This document shows positions 32,620-41,751 of a stretch of 64,000 nt of DNA, one piece after another. This stretch comes from JAENVU01 sp038250905 (GTDB taxonomy: Bacteria; Actinomycetota; Acidimicrobiia; IMCC26256; JAENVU01): contig JBBSBV010000008.1 in NCBI GenBank assembly GCA_038250905.1, positions 56,740-120,739 on the forward strand. Reading direction: 5' to 3'. Below the pieces are notes generated by a model. The model did not search any database. It was not told the DNA's origin and saw only the letters and a program-made list of their open reading frames with translations. Position 1 is the stretch's first letter, and every line of letters starts with the position of its first letter. The translations under genes were made by a program, and so were the position numbers.

Positions 32620-34062
32620 GTGCACACCTTCGACACGTTGTTCATCGGTAACGAGTTCGTGAAGCCCGAGAGTCGTGACGTCATCGACGTCGTCTCGCCG
32701 CACACGGAGCAGGTCATCGGCCAGGTGCCCGATGCATCGCCGGCCGACATCGACAAGGCGGTCGCCGCCGCACGGGACGCGTTCGACAACGGCCCGTGGC
32801 CGACGATGCCCCCTGCAGAGCGGGGCGAGGCGATTGCTCGCCTCTCGACCGCGCTCCAGAACCGGGCCGAGGAGATCGCGGATCTCATCTCGAGCCAGAA
32901 CGGCTCGCCGAAGAGCTGGTCGATCATGGGCCAGGTGTTCTCGGCGACCATGGTGCTCGGCGGCTACGCGGAGTACACGAAGTCGTACCCGTTCGTGTCC
33001 GAGCGCACCGGTGCGCTCGGCGGTCGCGTGCAGGTGCGCCGCGCGCCGGTCGGGGTGGCCGCGGGCATCATCCCGTGGAACGTGCCGCTCTTCATCATGG
33101 CGCTCAAGCTCGGCCCGGCCATGGCCGCGGGTGTGCCGATGATCATCAAGCCGGCGCCCGAGACCCCGCTCGACGCGTACATCTTCGCGGAGGCGGTCAT
33201 CGAGGCCGACCTCCCGCCGGGTGTCATCAACATCGTGCCGGCCGGTCGCGAGAACGCCGACTACATCCTGCGCCACCCCGGGATCGACAAGGTGAGCTTC
33301 ACGGGCAGCAGCGCGGTCGGCAAGCACATCGCCTCCGTCTGCGGTGAGCAACTCAAGCGGGTCACCCTCGAACTCGGCGGCAAGTCGGCGGCGATCGTGC
33401 TCGATGACGTCAACCTCGACGAGGCACTGCTCGGGGAGATGGTGATGTCCGGACTGATGAACAACGGCCAGGTCTGTGGTGCGCAGTCCCGCATCCTCGC
33501 GCCGCGGTCGCGCTACGAAGAGGTCGTCGAAGCTCTGGGTTCGGCGGTCGGTGCGCTCCACGTCGGTGATCCGCTCGACCTCACCACCCAGGTCGGCCCG
33601 CTCGTCGCGGAGCGTCAGCGCGCGCGCGTCGAGGGGTATATCGAGTCGGGCAAGGCGGCCGGCGCGCGGGTCGTCACCGGCGGCGAGCGGCCGGACCAGG
33701 CCACGGGTTGGTACGTCGCCCCGACCGTGTTCGCCGACGTCGACAACACCATGGCGATCGCACGCGAGGAGATCTTCGGCCCGGTCCTCTCGGTGATCCC
33801 GTACGACGGCGAGGACCAGGCGGTCCAGATCGCGAACGACAGCGACTACGGACTGTGTGGTTCGGTATGGACCAGCGACGTCGAACACGGCGCCGCGATC
33901 GGTGCCCGGGTCCGCACGGGTGTCGTCGCGGTGAACTCGTCGACGATCCTCGACTTCAACGCCCCGTTCGGTGGGTTCAAGCAGTCGGGCATCGGCCGTG
34001 AACTCGGCCCCGAGGGCATCGACCCCTACACCGAACTCCAGACGATCATCATGCCTGCCTAG
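32620..34062 (+). CDS. NAD(P)-dependent aldehyde dehydrogenase
   Basis: A 480-residue ALDH superfamily enzyme. Cofactor region IIPWNVPLFIMALKLGPAMAAG, FTGSSAVGK, general base in LELGGKS (about residue 253), catalytic cysteine in NNGQVCGAQSR (about 286), and the EEIFGPVLSV and NAPFGGFKQSGIGRE motifs. The length is normal. GTG at 32620 fits the family start (FDTLFIGNEFVKP). Substrate range is unknown. The DyP peroxidase gene begins 14 bases after its stop, so the two probably share a transcript. Confidence 0.93.
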   Translation: MHTFDTLFIGNEFVKPESRDVIDVVSPHTEQVIGQVPDASPADIDKAVAAARDAFDNGPWPTMPPAERGEAIARLSTALQNRAEEIADLISSQNGSPKSWSIMGQVFSATMVLGGYAEYTKSYPFVSERTGALGGRVQVRRAPVGVAAGIIPWNVPLFIMALKLGPAMAAGVPMIIKPAPETPLDAYIFAEAVIEADLPPGVINIVPAGRENADYILRHPGIDKVSFTGSSAVGKHIASVCGEQLKRVTLELGGKSAAIVLDDVNLDEALLGEMVMSGLMNNGQVCGAQSRILAPRSRYEEVVEALGSAVGALHVGDPLDLTTQVGPLVAERQRARVEGYIESGKAAGARVVTGGERPDQATGWYVAPTVFADVDNTMAIAREEIFGPVLSVIPYDGEDQAVQIANDSDYGLCGSVWTSDVEHGAAIGARVRTGVVAVNSSTILDFNAPFGGFKQSGIGRELGPEGIDPYTELQTIIMPA

Positions 34063-34076
34063 GAATACCGACCGCG

Positions 34077-35288
34077 ATGGATCCGAAGATCTCCCGGCGG
34101 CGCTTGCTCGGACTCGGCGGCCTGGCGACCGGCGGCGCGCTCGTCGCGGGTCCGGTGTCGTTGGTCGGAGCGGCAACAGGTCAGCCAGGCACGGTCGACT
34201 GCCACGGTCGTCATCAAGCCGGCATCGTGACGCCCGCTCCGCCTCGGCTCGAACTCGCGGCGTTCGACCTGGTCACCACGCGTCGCGATCAACTGGCGGA
34301 ACTCCTCCGTGAGTGGCAACGAGGTATCGGCCACGTCACGCGCGGCGAGGAACTGCCCGGTCTCCGACCGAAGTCGAAGCCACCCGCCGACACCGGCGAG
34401 GCCGTCGGTCTGGGCGCGGCACGACTCACCGTGACGATCGGGTTCGGGCCGTCGCTCTTCGACTCCCGGTTCGGTCTCGCGGCCGTGCGACCTCCGGCGC
34501 TCGCCGATCTGCCGAGCTTCCCTGGCGACGAGATCGACCCCGCCCGCAGTGGTGGCGACCTCGTGGTGCAGGCCTGCGCCGAGTCCCGCCAGGTCGCGCT
34601 CCATGCGGTGCGGACGCTCACCCGGATCGCCGACGGCGCGGCGCGGGTTCGCTGGTGCCAGTCCGGTTTCAACGAGGCGCCGGCCCATCACAGTCGCCCG
34701 CAGACGGTGCGGAACCTGCTCGGCTTCAAGGACGGGACCGCCAACCTCGACGCGACCGACGCGCCGGTCATGCAACGCAACGTCTGGGCCGCGTCGGCTG
34801 ATGGCGTTCCGTGGATGACCAATGGCAGCTACCTCGTCTTTCGGCGGGTCCGCAATCACCTCGAACAGTGGGACGCGAGTGCGCTCCGCGAACAAGAGGA
34901 AGTGATCGGCCGACACAAGGCGAGCGGCGCTCCGCTGGGGTCGGCCCACGAGTTCGCGTCGGTCGACGTCGAGCGGCTCCCGAAGACCAGTCACATCCGC
35001 CTGGCCAATCCGCGTTCCGGGTCGAGGAGCGAAGCCGAACGCATCCTGCGGCGCGGCTATTCGTTCCACGACGGTGTATTGCCGGCGACCGGCGAGGCTG
35101 ACGCCGGGCTGCTGTTCCTCGCCTACCAGCGCGACCCGCGCCGCCAGTTCGTCCCGATCCAGCTCCGCCTCGCGGCCGCCGACGCGCTCAACGAGTATCT
35201 CGTCCATACCGCGAGCGGCATCTTCGCGGTGCCGCCCGGTGTGCGTCACGGGGACTTCGTGGGTTCGTCGCTCCTCGCCGCGGTCTGA
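34077..35288 (+). CDS. Tat-exported Dyp-type heme peroxidase
   Basis: A 403-residue dye-decolorizing peroxidase of the exported EfeB-like class. Twin-arginine signal SRRRLLGLGGLATGG at residues 5-19. The GxxDG motif is GFKDGT near residue 218, and the proximal heme histidine is in SHIRLANPR near 306. It carries folded heme out of the cytosol through Tat. EfeB partners with EfeO/EfeU in iron uptake, but neither is seen here, so iron acquisition is not supported. No encapsulin gene is present. Cotranscription with aldehyde dehydrogenase is likely. Confidence 0.92.
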   Translation: MDPKISRRRLLGLGGLATGGALVAGPVSLVGAATGQPGTVDCHGRHQAGIVTPAPPRLELAAFDLVTTRRDQLAELLREWQRGIGHVTRGEELPGLRPKSKPPADTGEAVGLGAARLTVTIGFGPSLFDSRFGLAAVRPPALADLPSFPGDEIDPARSGGDLVVQACAESRQVALHAVRTLTRIADGAARVRWCQSGFNEAPAHHSRPQTVRNLLGFKDGTANLDATDAPVMQRNVWAASADGVPWMTNGSYLVFRRVRNHLEQWDASALREQEEVIGRHKASGAPLGSAHEFASVDVERLPKTSHIRLANPRSGSRSEAERILRRGYSFHDGVLPATGEADAGLLFLAYQRDPRRQFVPIQLRLAAADALNEYLVHTASGIFAVPPGVRHGDFVGSSLLAAV

Positions 35289-35334
35289 CACCCGGAGCAT
35301 CGACGGAGGGGTCGACTTCGTCGGCCCGAGGACG

Positions 35335-35340
35335 CATAAT
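35335..35340 (+). promoter_or_regulatory. -10 element (CATAAT) six bases before a start codon
   Basis: CATAAT matches the consensus at five of six positions and ends six bases before the ATG at 35347; no ribosome site is present. The transcript is predicted to be leaderless. A GTCGAC at 35311-35316 could be a -35 at an 18-base spacing. Confidence 0.5.
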
Positions 35341-35346
35341 TTGTCC

Positions 35347-36264
35347 ATGACCGATCGGGTCACGTTCGCCGTCGGCTTTGCCCTGCTCGCAGCGTTCCTC
35401 TACGCGCTGAGCAACGTGCTGGAGCAGAGCGAGGCGGAACAGGTCGCCGACGAGCACACGCTACGGCCGAGCCTGATCCTGCGTCTCGCGGCGCGGCCGC
35501 GCTGGGTACTCGGGTTCGCGTCGGACGCGGGCGGGTACGCCGCGAGTGCCGCGGCACTGTGGTTCGGTGCGGTGCTGTTCGTGCAGCCGATCCAGGCGAT
35601 GGGACTCCTGATCACGCTGTTCCTCGGCGCCGCGCTCCGGCACCGGACCGTGAGCGGGCGCGACTGGCTCATGGCCGCAGTCCTCTGCGGCGGACTGTCG
35701 CTGTTCCTCTACGAAGCGTCGCCGACCCACGGTGTCGATGTCGCGCCGGGCACACGCTGGCTGGTGGCGGCACCGCTCGTGGTGGCCGCCGTCCTGGCCT
35801 GTGTCGGGTTGGCGAACCGCGCGGAAGGTGCTGCACGGGGCGCCTACCTGGGAATCGCCGCCGCGATCCTCTTCGCGTCGTCGGCCGTCTTGACCAAGGC
35901 CTTCGTCCACTATCTCGGTGACGGGGTCCTGGCGTGGGCCCCACATTGGGAGCCGTACGCGATGGCGGTGGTGATCGGGTCGGGGTTCGTGATCGGCCAG
36001 TCGGCGTTCCAGGCGGGTTCGCTCGCCGCGTCGGTCGCGGGTATCGAAGCCGCCGAACCCATCGTGTCGGTCGTCCTCGGCGTGGGACTGCTGCACGAAC
36101 ACGTCGCGATCGGTTCGCCAGCGCATCTCGCGGCGGTGGTGGTCGCGGTCTTCGCGGTCGTCGTCGCGATCATCTCGCTCGCCCGTTCCGAGGACCGCCT
36201 CGTGATCGGCTCGATGCCGGCGCCGGGCACCCCCGACGAGTCCGACCAGACGATCGAGCAGTGA
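35347..36264 (+). CDS. DMT-like integral membrane protein
   Basis: A 305-residue protein with nine or ten hydrophobic helices, resembling actinobacterial DMT/EamA-like permeases. It begins with VGFALLAAFLYALSNVLEQ, and later has FVQPIQAMGLLITLFLGA and GIEAAEPIVSVVLGVGLLHE, which is typical of the second half of such transporters. Substrate unknown. Its stop lies three bases from the stop of the convergent amidohydrolase gene, leaving no room for a terminator. Confidence 0.82.
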   Translation: MTDRVTFAVGFALLAAFLYALSNVLEQSEAEQVADEHTLRPSLILRLAARPRWVLGFASDAGGYAASAAALWFGAVLFVQPIQAMGLLITLFLGAALRHRTVSGRDWLMAAVLCGGLSLFLYEASPTHGVDVAPGTRWLVAAPLVVAAVLACVGLANRAEGAARGAYLGIAAAILFASSAVLTKAFVHYLGDGVLAWAPHWEPYAMAVVIGSGFVIGQSAFQAGSLAASVAGIEAAEPIVSVVLGVGLLHEHVAIGSPAHLAAVVVAVFAVVVAIISLARSEDRLVIGSMPAPGTPDESDQTIEQ

Positions 36265-36267
36265 CCG

Positions 36268-37494
36268 TCAGGTACGGTCGAGTTCCAACATGCGGATGGC
36301 GTTGCCGCGCAGGATCTTGTACTTCTGCTCGTCGGTCCCGACGCCCTCGAGCATCTTCTCGCAGTACTCCCTGGAGTTCGGCCAGGTGGTGTCGGTGTGC
36401 GGGTAGTCGGTCTCGAAGCAGATGTTGTTCTCACCCACCTCGTCGAGTGAGCGCACGCCGTGACGGTCCCACGTGAAGCACCCGAAGACGCGGTCGTAGT
36501 AGTAGCTCGACGGCGGATCGGGGCAGAGCCGCTTCGAGTTCTGCCACGCGTTGTGCTCTTCCCACACGGTGTCGGCCCGCTCCAGCGCGTACGGCAGCCA
36601 GCCGATCTGACCTTCCGAATACGCGATCTTCAACTTCGGGAACCGATGCATGATCCCGCCGAAGAGATAGTCGCCGAGTGATGCCATCGAGTTGTTGAAC
36701 CCGACCATGCTGCCCACGCCCGGAGGCGCGTCACGCGACGAGAACGGGTCGGTCGACGACGAGCCCACGTGCATGCACAACGTGGTGCCGGTGTCGTTGC
36801 ACGCGTCGAGCATCGGATCCCAGTGGCCGGAGTGGACACTCGGGAGGTCGAGCCGCGTCGGGAGTTCGGAGAAACAGACGGCGCGCACACCCCGCGCCGC
36901 GTTGCGTTGGATCTCCTGCGACGCGAGGTCCGGGTCCCAGAGGGGGATGATGCAGAGCGGGATGTTGATGCCGATCGCGGGATCGCACCACTCCTCGACC
37001 ATCCAGTCGTTGTATGCCCGTACGCACGCGAGCGCGAGTTCCCGGTCGTCGGCTTCGTGGAAGGTCTGACCGCAGAAGCGCGGGAAGGTCGGGAACGGCA
37101 ACGAGCCGTCCACCCAGTTGAGTTCGAAGTCCTTCTTGCGTTCCCTGGCGTCCCAGCACCCGGGCCGCATGTCGTCGTAGGTGGTCGCGGTCATCGTCAT
37201 GACCGTCTTGTCGAAGGTCGAGACGTCGTCACCGTCGGTGGCCGACTTCGGGATCGCCACGAACTTCTTCTGCACGTAGATGACTTTGTCCTCATAGATC
37301 CAGGCGTCGCCCCACTCGCCCTCGGGATCCTCGGTCATCTCGTACTTCGCACCCTTCTTCAGGCGGAACTTGCCCCACCGCTTGCGCTCGACGCGGGGTC
37401 CCTTCTCCCGGTATTTCTCGGCCAGCCAGGTCTGCCACACGTGGGCGGGCTCGACGACGTGATCGTCGACGCTGATGATCTTGGGCAGTTCCAC
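36268..37494 (-). CDS. Amidohydrolase-family (amidohydrolase 2) metal-dependent hydrolase
   Basis: A 408-residue TIM-barrel hydrolase of the amidohydrolase 2 group that includes decarboxylases and hydrolases. Metal ligands are seen in SVDDHVVEP (a DxH in place of the common HxH), TTLCMHVGSSS, and the terminal FETDYPHTD aspartate. The barrel also carries GVRAVCFSELP and MHRFPKLKIAYSEGQIGWLPY. Similar actinobacterial proteins are annotated only generally. Start codon is GTG. Substrate unknown. Confidence 0.9.
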   Translation of the reverse strand: MELPKIISVDDHVVEPAHVWQTWLAEKYREKGPRVERKRWGKFRLKKGAKYEMTEDPEGEWGDAWIYEDKVIYVQKKFVAIPKSATDGDDVSTFDKTVMTMTATTYDDMRPGCWDARERKKDFELNWVDGSLPFPTFPRFCGQTFHEADDRELALACVRAYNDWMVEEWCDPAIGINIPLCIIPLWDPDLASQEIQRNAARGVRAVCFSELPTRLDLPSVHSGHWDPMLDACNDTGTTLCMHVGSSSTDPFSSRDAPPGVGSMVGFNNSMASLGDYLFGGIMHRFPKLKIAYSEGQIGWLPYALERADTVWEEHNAWQNSKRLCPDPPSSYYYDRVFGCFTWDRHGVRSLDEVGENNICFETDYPHTDTTWPNSREYCEKMLEGVGTDEQKYKILRGNAIRMLELDRT

Positions 37495-37539
37495 TCCGAC
37501 CCCCGGTACGGCTCGCGACCTGACGTGCGTGTCAGGTCG

Positions 37540-39978
37540 TCAAGGTACTCCGATGGCGCCGGTGACCCCGTGGGCGGCCGGGGCCGGCGGCGGGGCGATG
37601 TCGACGACGACCGGTCGATGGTCGGAAGCGACCCGGGCCAGGGTGTCGCCCGGTACGTCGACGCGGAGCACCGTCCACCCGGGATCGACGAGCACGTGGT
37701 CGATGCGTCCGATCGGGAAGCGGCCGAACCAGGTGGAACGGGGGCGGTGGCCGTCGAGATCGGTCTGGGCGTCCACCAGCCGGCGGCGGAGCCGGCGGAG
37801 CGCCGGAAACCACGAGAGTGCGTTGAAGTCGCCGCACAGGACGATGCCCCGACCCGCCGCCGGATGGCCGAGCCACTCCGGACCGAGCAACGCGTCGGCG
37901 GCGAGGACCCGCTCACGTGGGTGCAGGCTCAGGTGCGTGTTGATCAGCTGGACCGCGGGCGTCCCCTCGGGGAGGCCGGGCACGTCGGCTTCCACCCAGA
38001 TGGCACCGCGCGGTTCGAGTCCGATACCGGGAAGGGCACCGGCGTGGACCAGGCGGAGTCGATGCGGGCTGAGCACCGCGTCGCCGAACTGCTCGTCGGC
38101 GACGGTGACCGTGGGATGGAACTCGAGCGACATCTCGAGGGCGTCGGCGATGGCACGCGCCTGATCGAGATGGCCGCTCCGGGATCGGCCGACGTCGAGT
38201 TCCTGGAGCGCGACGATGTCGGGGTTGTGGCGTGCGATCACGCGGGCGATTCGCTCGGGGGACCGGCGACCGTCGAGGCCGACGCACGCGTGGACGTTGT
38301 ACGTCAGGATCCGGACGCAGTCCGGTACCCGCGCGGTCGAGGGCCGGTGCCGCTCGCCGTCCAGCACCGCGAACGCCGCGCGGCGCAGGTCGCGTGGCCG
38401 CACCGTCGCGCCGGCGGCCGCGAGCGGTGTATCGGGTGGGATCAGCGCGAACGCGTCGGTCTCCTCCGGCCCGGGGCCCGCGTGGGCGCCGTGCTCGAAC
38501 GGGAAGCTCAGGGACCGGCCGTCGACCCGCCAGCCACTGATGACGAGGTCGCCCGCGTCGGGGTGGTGACACAGCGCGACGAGATCCGCCGCGACCTGGT
38601 CCCGGTAGGGGTGATCGGCCCCGAGCACCGAGTCGGCGTCGTCGGGAAGTACGAAGCGGCCCGCCGCGGTGTGCGCGAACACGGCGTCGTCACGGTCGCC
38701 TCGGCGCAGGACCAGCGGAACGTCCGCGCGTTCGACGATGGCGCGGGCGAAGGCGTCCAGGTCGGTGTCCGGAAGTGCATGCGGTGCGTATACCTGGCCG
38801 ACCGGGCCCTGCGCGGTCACGGTCAACGCGCCGGGTGCGTGGTGGATGTCGGAGACGTCGAGGCCGGGCACGATGCGGGCGATGAGGCGCTCGCCGAGCA
38901 GACGTGCCCGTTGCTGGCCGACGCCGCCGACCGACGCGTCGGTGGTCGTGACCTCGGCCCCGACGACGCCGAGGTCGATCGCGACCCGGCGGATGGCGGT
39001 CGCCACGGTCTCGCCGTGCAGCGCCATGTACGAGTCGGTGGCTTCCTGACCGTGATCGGAGATGATCCAGACGTCGTACGCCCGACCTTCCGATCGGTGG
39101 GCGGCCCGCCAGAGGCGCGCGATGCTGGCGTCGATCGCACGTTGCGCGCCGAGTGCGAGGGCCGAGTCGGGGCCACGCCGGTGGGCGTTCTCGTCGTAGC
39201 CGAGGAAGTTGCCGTGGACGACCGGACGCCCGCGAGCCAGATCGACCGACATGCCGAGGACGCTGAGCTCGCGCAGGACGGTCCCGACCGCGACCCGCGA
39301 GAGGACGAACTTCGTCTCGGACCCCCGGTCCTCACCGGCACGCAGCCCGTGTACGAGGTCGCGCGGCGCAGCTGTGAGCTCCCCGAGGGCCACCGCCGCG
39401 ACTCGTACCAATGCGGGGACGTAGGCGAGGACCACGATCGGGGTCTGCCACCGGAAGTGGTGCGGCAGGACGTCGCCGATTCCCAGTGATGCCATGCAGA
39501 ACCGCGCGTCGGCCGCGTCGCCGGCGTACACGTTCGCGTACGATGCGCCGCCGGCGAGCAGCGACCCCGACGACGCGGCCGCAGCACGCGATTCCACCAA
39601 GGTGGCGGCATCGTGCTGGTACATGCGCATCAACCGGCTCGTCGCATGGTCGACGAAGGTGAAGGACGGCACGGCCATTTCGACGCCGTAGAACAACTCG
39701 GCCTGCACGGCCGGTGTCGTCGACGGGAGCCCCGTGTAGAACGGCACCATCTGGAGCTCGCCCGAGGCCAGAAGCCGCGCGACGAACGGCATCCGACCTG
39801 CCCCGACCGCGCCACGCAGGCGGGCTGCTGACAGTCCGTCGATCTGGATGATGAGGAGTCCCGGCGTCGTCGACGCCGAGATCGGCATGCCGGCCGTGTC
39901 GTGGAGGCGGCCCAACCACCGGCTACGGCTCAGCGAGCGGCGCGCGTACCGAAGCCCACGCTCGACGACGTCGATCAC
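37540..39978 (-). CDS. Alkaline-phosphatase-superfamily phosphodiesterase fused to an EEP phosphatase/nuclease domain
   Basis: An 812-residue two-domain protein. Residues about 35-520 are an alkaline-phosphatase-fold phosphodiesterase: LLIIQIDGLSAARL (metal), nucleophile threonine in GLPSTTPAVQAE, GYDENAHRRGP, and VWIISDHGQE. Residues about 552-800 are a complete endonuclease/exonuclease/phosphatase (EEP) domain: LTYNVHACVG, IVALQELDVGRS, LINTHLSLHP, LCGDFNALSW, GRIDHVLVDP and ASDHRPVVVD, with all catalytic Asn, Glu, Asp and His residues present. One hydrophobic stretch near residues 185-205 may be membrane-associated. GTG at 39978 overlaps the dodecin stop (GTGA), coupling the two. Both domains cleave phosphoester bonds, so sequential action on one lipid or nucleotide substrate is an attractive inference. 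Confidence 0.87.
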   Translation of the reverse strand: MIDVVERGLRYARRSLSRSRWLGRLHDTAGMPISASTTPGLLIIQIDGLSAARLRGAVGAGRMPFVARLLASGELQMVPFYTGLPSTTPAVQAELFYGVEMAVPSFTFVDHATSRLMRMYQHDAATLVESRAAAASSGSLLAGGASYANVYAGDAADARFCMASLGIGDVLPHHFRWQTPIVVLAYVPALVRVAAVALGELTAAPRDLVHGLRAGEDRGSETKFVLSRVAVGTVLRELSVLGMSVDLARGRPVVHGNFLGYDENAHRRGPDSALALGAQRAIDASIARLWRAAHRSEGRAYDVWIISDHGQEATDSYMALHGETVATAIRRVAIDLGVVGAEVTTTDASVGGVGQQRARLLGERLIARIVPGLDVSDIHHAPGALTVTAQGPVGQVYAPHALPDTDLDAFARAIVERADVPLVLRRGDRDDAVFAHTAAGRFVLPDDADSVLGADHPYRDQVAADLVALCHHPDAGDLVISGWRVDGRSLSFPFEHGAHAGPGPEETDAFALIPPDTPLAAAGATVRPRDLRRAAFAVLDGERHRPSTARVPDCVRILTYNVHACVGLDGRRSPERIARVIARHNPDIVALQELDVGRSRSGHLDQARAIADALEMSLEFHPTVTVADEQFGDAVLSPHRLRLVHAGALPGIGLEPRGAIWVEADVPGLPEGTPAVQLINTHLSLHPRERVLAADALLGPEWLGHPAAGRGIVLCGDFNALSWFPALRRLRRRLVDAQTDLDGHRPRSTWFGRFPIGRIDHVLVDPGWTVLRVDVPGDTLARVASDHRPVVVDIAPPPAPAAHGVTGAIGVP

Positions 39979-40187
39979 TCGTCGTCGAGGCGGAACCCGA
40001 CCTTCATCGTCACCTGGAAGTGCGCGATGGCGCCGTCCTCGATGTGGCCGCGGATGTCGGTGACCTCGAACCATCCCAGGTTGCGCAGCGAGTCCGACGC
40101 CCGGGCGACGCCGCTGCGGACGGCGGCGTCGACGCCGTCGGACGACGTCCCGACGATCTCGGTGACCTTGTAGGTGTGGTCGGACAT
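39975..40187 (-). CDS. Dodecin (flavin-binding)
   Basis: A 70-residue dodecin. The sequence follows the family closely: HTYKVTEIVGTSSDGVDAAV, RASDSLRNLGWFEVTDIRG, FQVTMKVGFRLDD. W39 is the aromatic residue that stacks on flavin or CoA in known dodecins, which form hollow 12-subunit particles that store and protect flavin. GAGGAG precedes the ATG. Its TGA overlaps the GTG of the phosphodiesterase-EEP gene, so both proteins are expected in a fixed ratio. Confidence 0.93.
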   Translation of the reverse strand: MSDHTYKVTEIVGTSSDGVDAAVRSGVARASDSLRNLGWFEVTDIRGHIEDGAIAHFQVTMKVGFRLDDE

Positions 40188-40272
40188 GGTGGGGCTCCTC
40201 GGCTCGGTCTCGATGCGATGGCGCATTCTGGCGTGCCCGGACACCTACCGCAGGGCGGACGCATACCCGGGC

Positions 40273-40707
40273 TCACGATGCGCGGTCGAGATCCGTGCCG
40301 TTCAACGCCGCGAACCGCTCGGCCCGGTCCGCCCACGCGACGCCCCCGCAGTGCTCGGCGAGTTCGGGTCGCAGCCACGGCAGCTCCCAGAGGCCGAGCT
40401 GATGGAGCGCGTCCCGCAGGTCGGGGTGACGGACGTAGGCGCCGGTTCCGGACCGCGCGTCGGCCGGCGGGACGTATCGATACGCGGTTCCGCTCGCATC
40501 GAGGTTGAGGTAGCGGCGCGTGTCGATGTGCTTGAACAGCGAGATCGATCCGGGCCGATCGGCCCGACACCAGTCCATGAGCATGAAGTCGTCCGGGTCG
40601 AAGAACGCGTCGGCCGGGACCGGCGACGATCGCAGCTGTCGGGCCACGATCCGCAACGGGGCGAAGCGGCGGTGCAGGAGATCGGGTCGGGGGTGCTCGA
40701 GACGCAT
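40273..40707 (-). CDS. Hypothetical protein
   Basis: A 144-residue soluble protein not recognised. It contains LRIVARQLRSSPVPADAFFD, DDFMLMDWCRADRPGSISLF, and a Trp/Leu-rich segment QLGLWELPWLRPELAEHC. No signal or membrane segment. ATG at 40707 follows GGAGG; the longer open frame upstream runs antisense to the alpha/beta hydrolase gene and is not supported. Divergent from that gene. Confidence 0.65.
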   Translation of the reverse strand: MRLEHPRPDLLHRRFAPLRIVARQLRSSPVPADAFFDPDDFMLMDWCRADRPGSISLFKHIDTRRYLNLDASGTAYRYVPPADARSGTGAYVRHPDLRDALHQLGLWELPWLRPELAEHCGGVAWADRAERFAALNGTDLDRAS

Positions 40708-40863
40708 CGTGCCTCCACGGCATCGGTGGACGGAGAGGCGCGCCTCGAGCGTGCGGATCACCCCGGAATCGGGCTCGGCCGGAGTGTGCCAGCGGGGTGT
40801 GACACCGGTGTCCTCGGTCCCGGTGGACTGGTAGAACGACAGCCGACAACGGGGGAGTCGAAC

Positions 40864-41751
40864 ATGCCGGTCGCAGTGGTGGACGGGATCGAGATCGCCT
40901 ACGAGCTGGTGGGCGAAGGCCGGCCCTGGGTCCTCACACCGGGCGGGCGGTTCACCAAGGAAGACGCCGGCCTCACCGCGATGGCCCGGACCCTCGCCGA
41001 CCACGGCAATCGGGTCCTCACCTGGGACCGGCCCAACTGTGGCGCGTCGTCGGTCGTGTTCCGCGGTCCCTCGGAGTCGGAGGTCCAGGCCGAGGCACTC
41101 GGCGCGTTGCTCCGTCACCTCGAGCTCGGGCCGACCGTGATCGCCGGCGGCTCCGGTGGTGCGCGTGTCTCACTCCTCACCGCGGCTCGCAATCCCGACG
41201 TCGCCGCCGGCCTCGCGATGTGGTGGATCAGTGGCGGCGTACCGGGGCTGCTCCAACTCGCGAACTACTACTGCATGCCGTCGACCGACGCGGCGTGGCA
41301 CGGCGGGATGGAGGCCGTCGTGGCGCTCGACCAGTGGCAGGAGACACTGGCGAGCAACCCCGCGAACCGCGACCGCTTCCTCGCCATGGACCGCCAGGAG
41401 TTCCTCGGCGTGATGGACCGCTGGGCGCTCGCATATTGCCCGTGCGACGACGCACTCGTGCCCGGGCTCGACGCGGCCGACATCGCGCGGCTCGCCGTCC
41501 CGGTCCTCGTGTTCCGCAGCGGCCCGTCGGACATGTCGCACACCCGCGCCGCCTCCGAAGCGCTCGCGGCGGGTCTCCCGGGCGCGGAGTTGCACGAGCC
41601 GCCGTGGGGTGACGACGAGTGGAACGAACGTCGCGCCGCGATCGAGGAGACCGGTTCACTCTTCGTGCGGTGGCCATTGCTCGTGCCCCAGCTCATGGCG
41701 TGGGCAGACCGTACGATCGGTGCTTCGGCGCCCGAGGGGAGCAGATCATGA
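40864..41751 (+). CDS. Alpha/beta hydrolase
   Basis: A 295-residue alpha/beta-fold hydrolase. N-terminal strands VVDGIEIAYELVGEGRPWVL, then DHGNRVLTWDRPNCGASS (oxyanion region), nucleophile elbow AGGSGGAR (Ser near residue 98), and a later LVFRSGPSDMSHTRAAS that may carry acid and histidine. The usual final histidine is not obvious, so catalytic competence is less certain. GGGGGAG precedes the ATG. Its TGA overlaps the next gene's ATG (ATGA), placing it at the head of an operon with the TauD-type dioxygenase. Confidence 0.87.
   Translation: MPVAVVDGIEIAYELVGEGRPWVLTPGGRFTKEDAGLTAMARTLADHGNRVLTWDRPNCGASSVVFRGPSESEVQAEALGALLRHLELGPTVIAGGSGGARVSLLTAARNPDVAAGLAMWWISGGVPGLLQLANYYCMPSTDAAWHGGMEAVVALDQWQETLASNPANRDRFLAMDRQEFLGVMDRWALAYCPCDDALVPGLDAADIARLAVPVLVFRSGPSDMSHTRAASEALAAGLPGAELHEPPWGDDEWNERRAAIEETGSLFVRWPLLVPQLMAWADRTIGASAPEGSRS

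Noticed and set aside
34077..35288. An encapsulin cargo or EfeUOB iron-uptake role for the DyP peroxidase
   Set aside because: No encapsulin, EfeO or EfeU gene is visible, and the Tat signal argues against encapsulin cargo.
36769..39489. A 906-residue plus-strand open frame
   Set aside because: It runs antisense to the amidohydrolase and the phosphodiesterase-EEP fusion, whose motifs are complete; it has no family resemblance.
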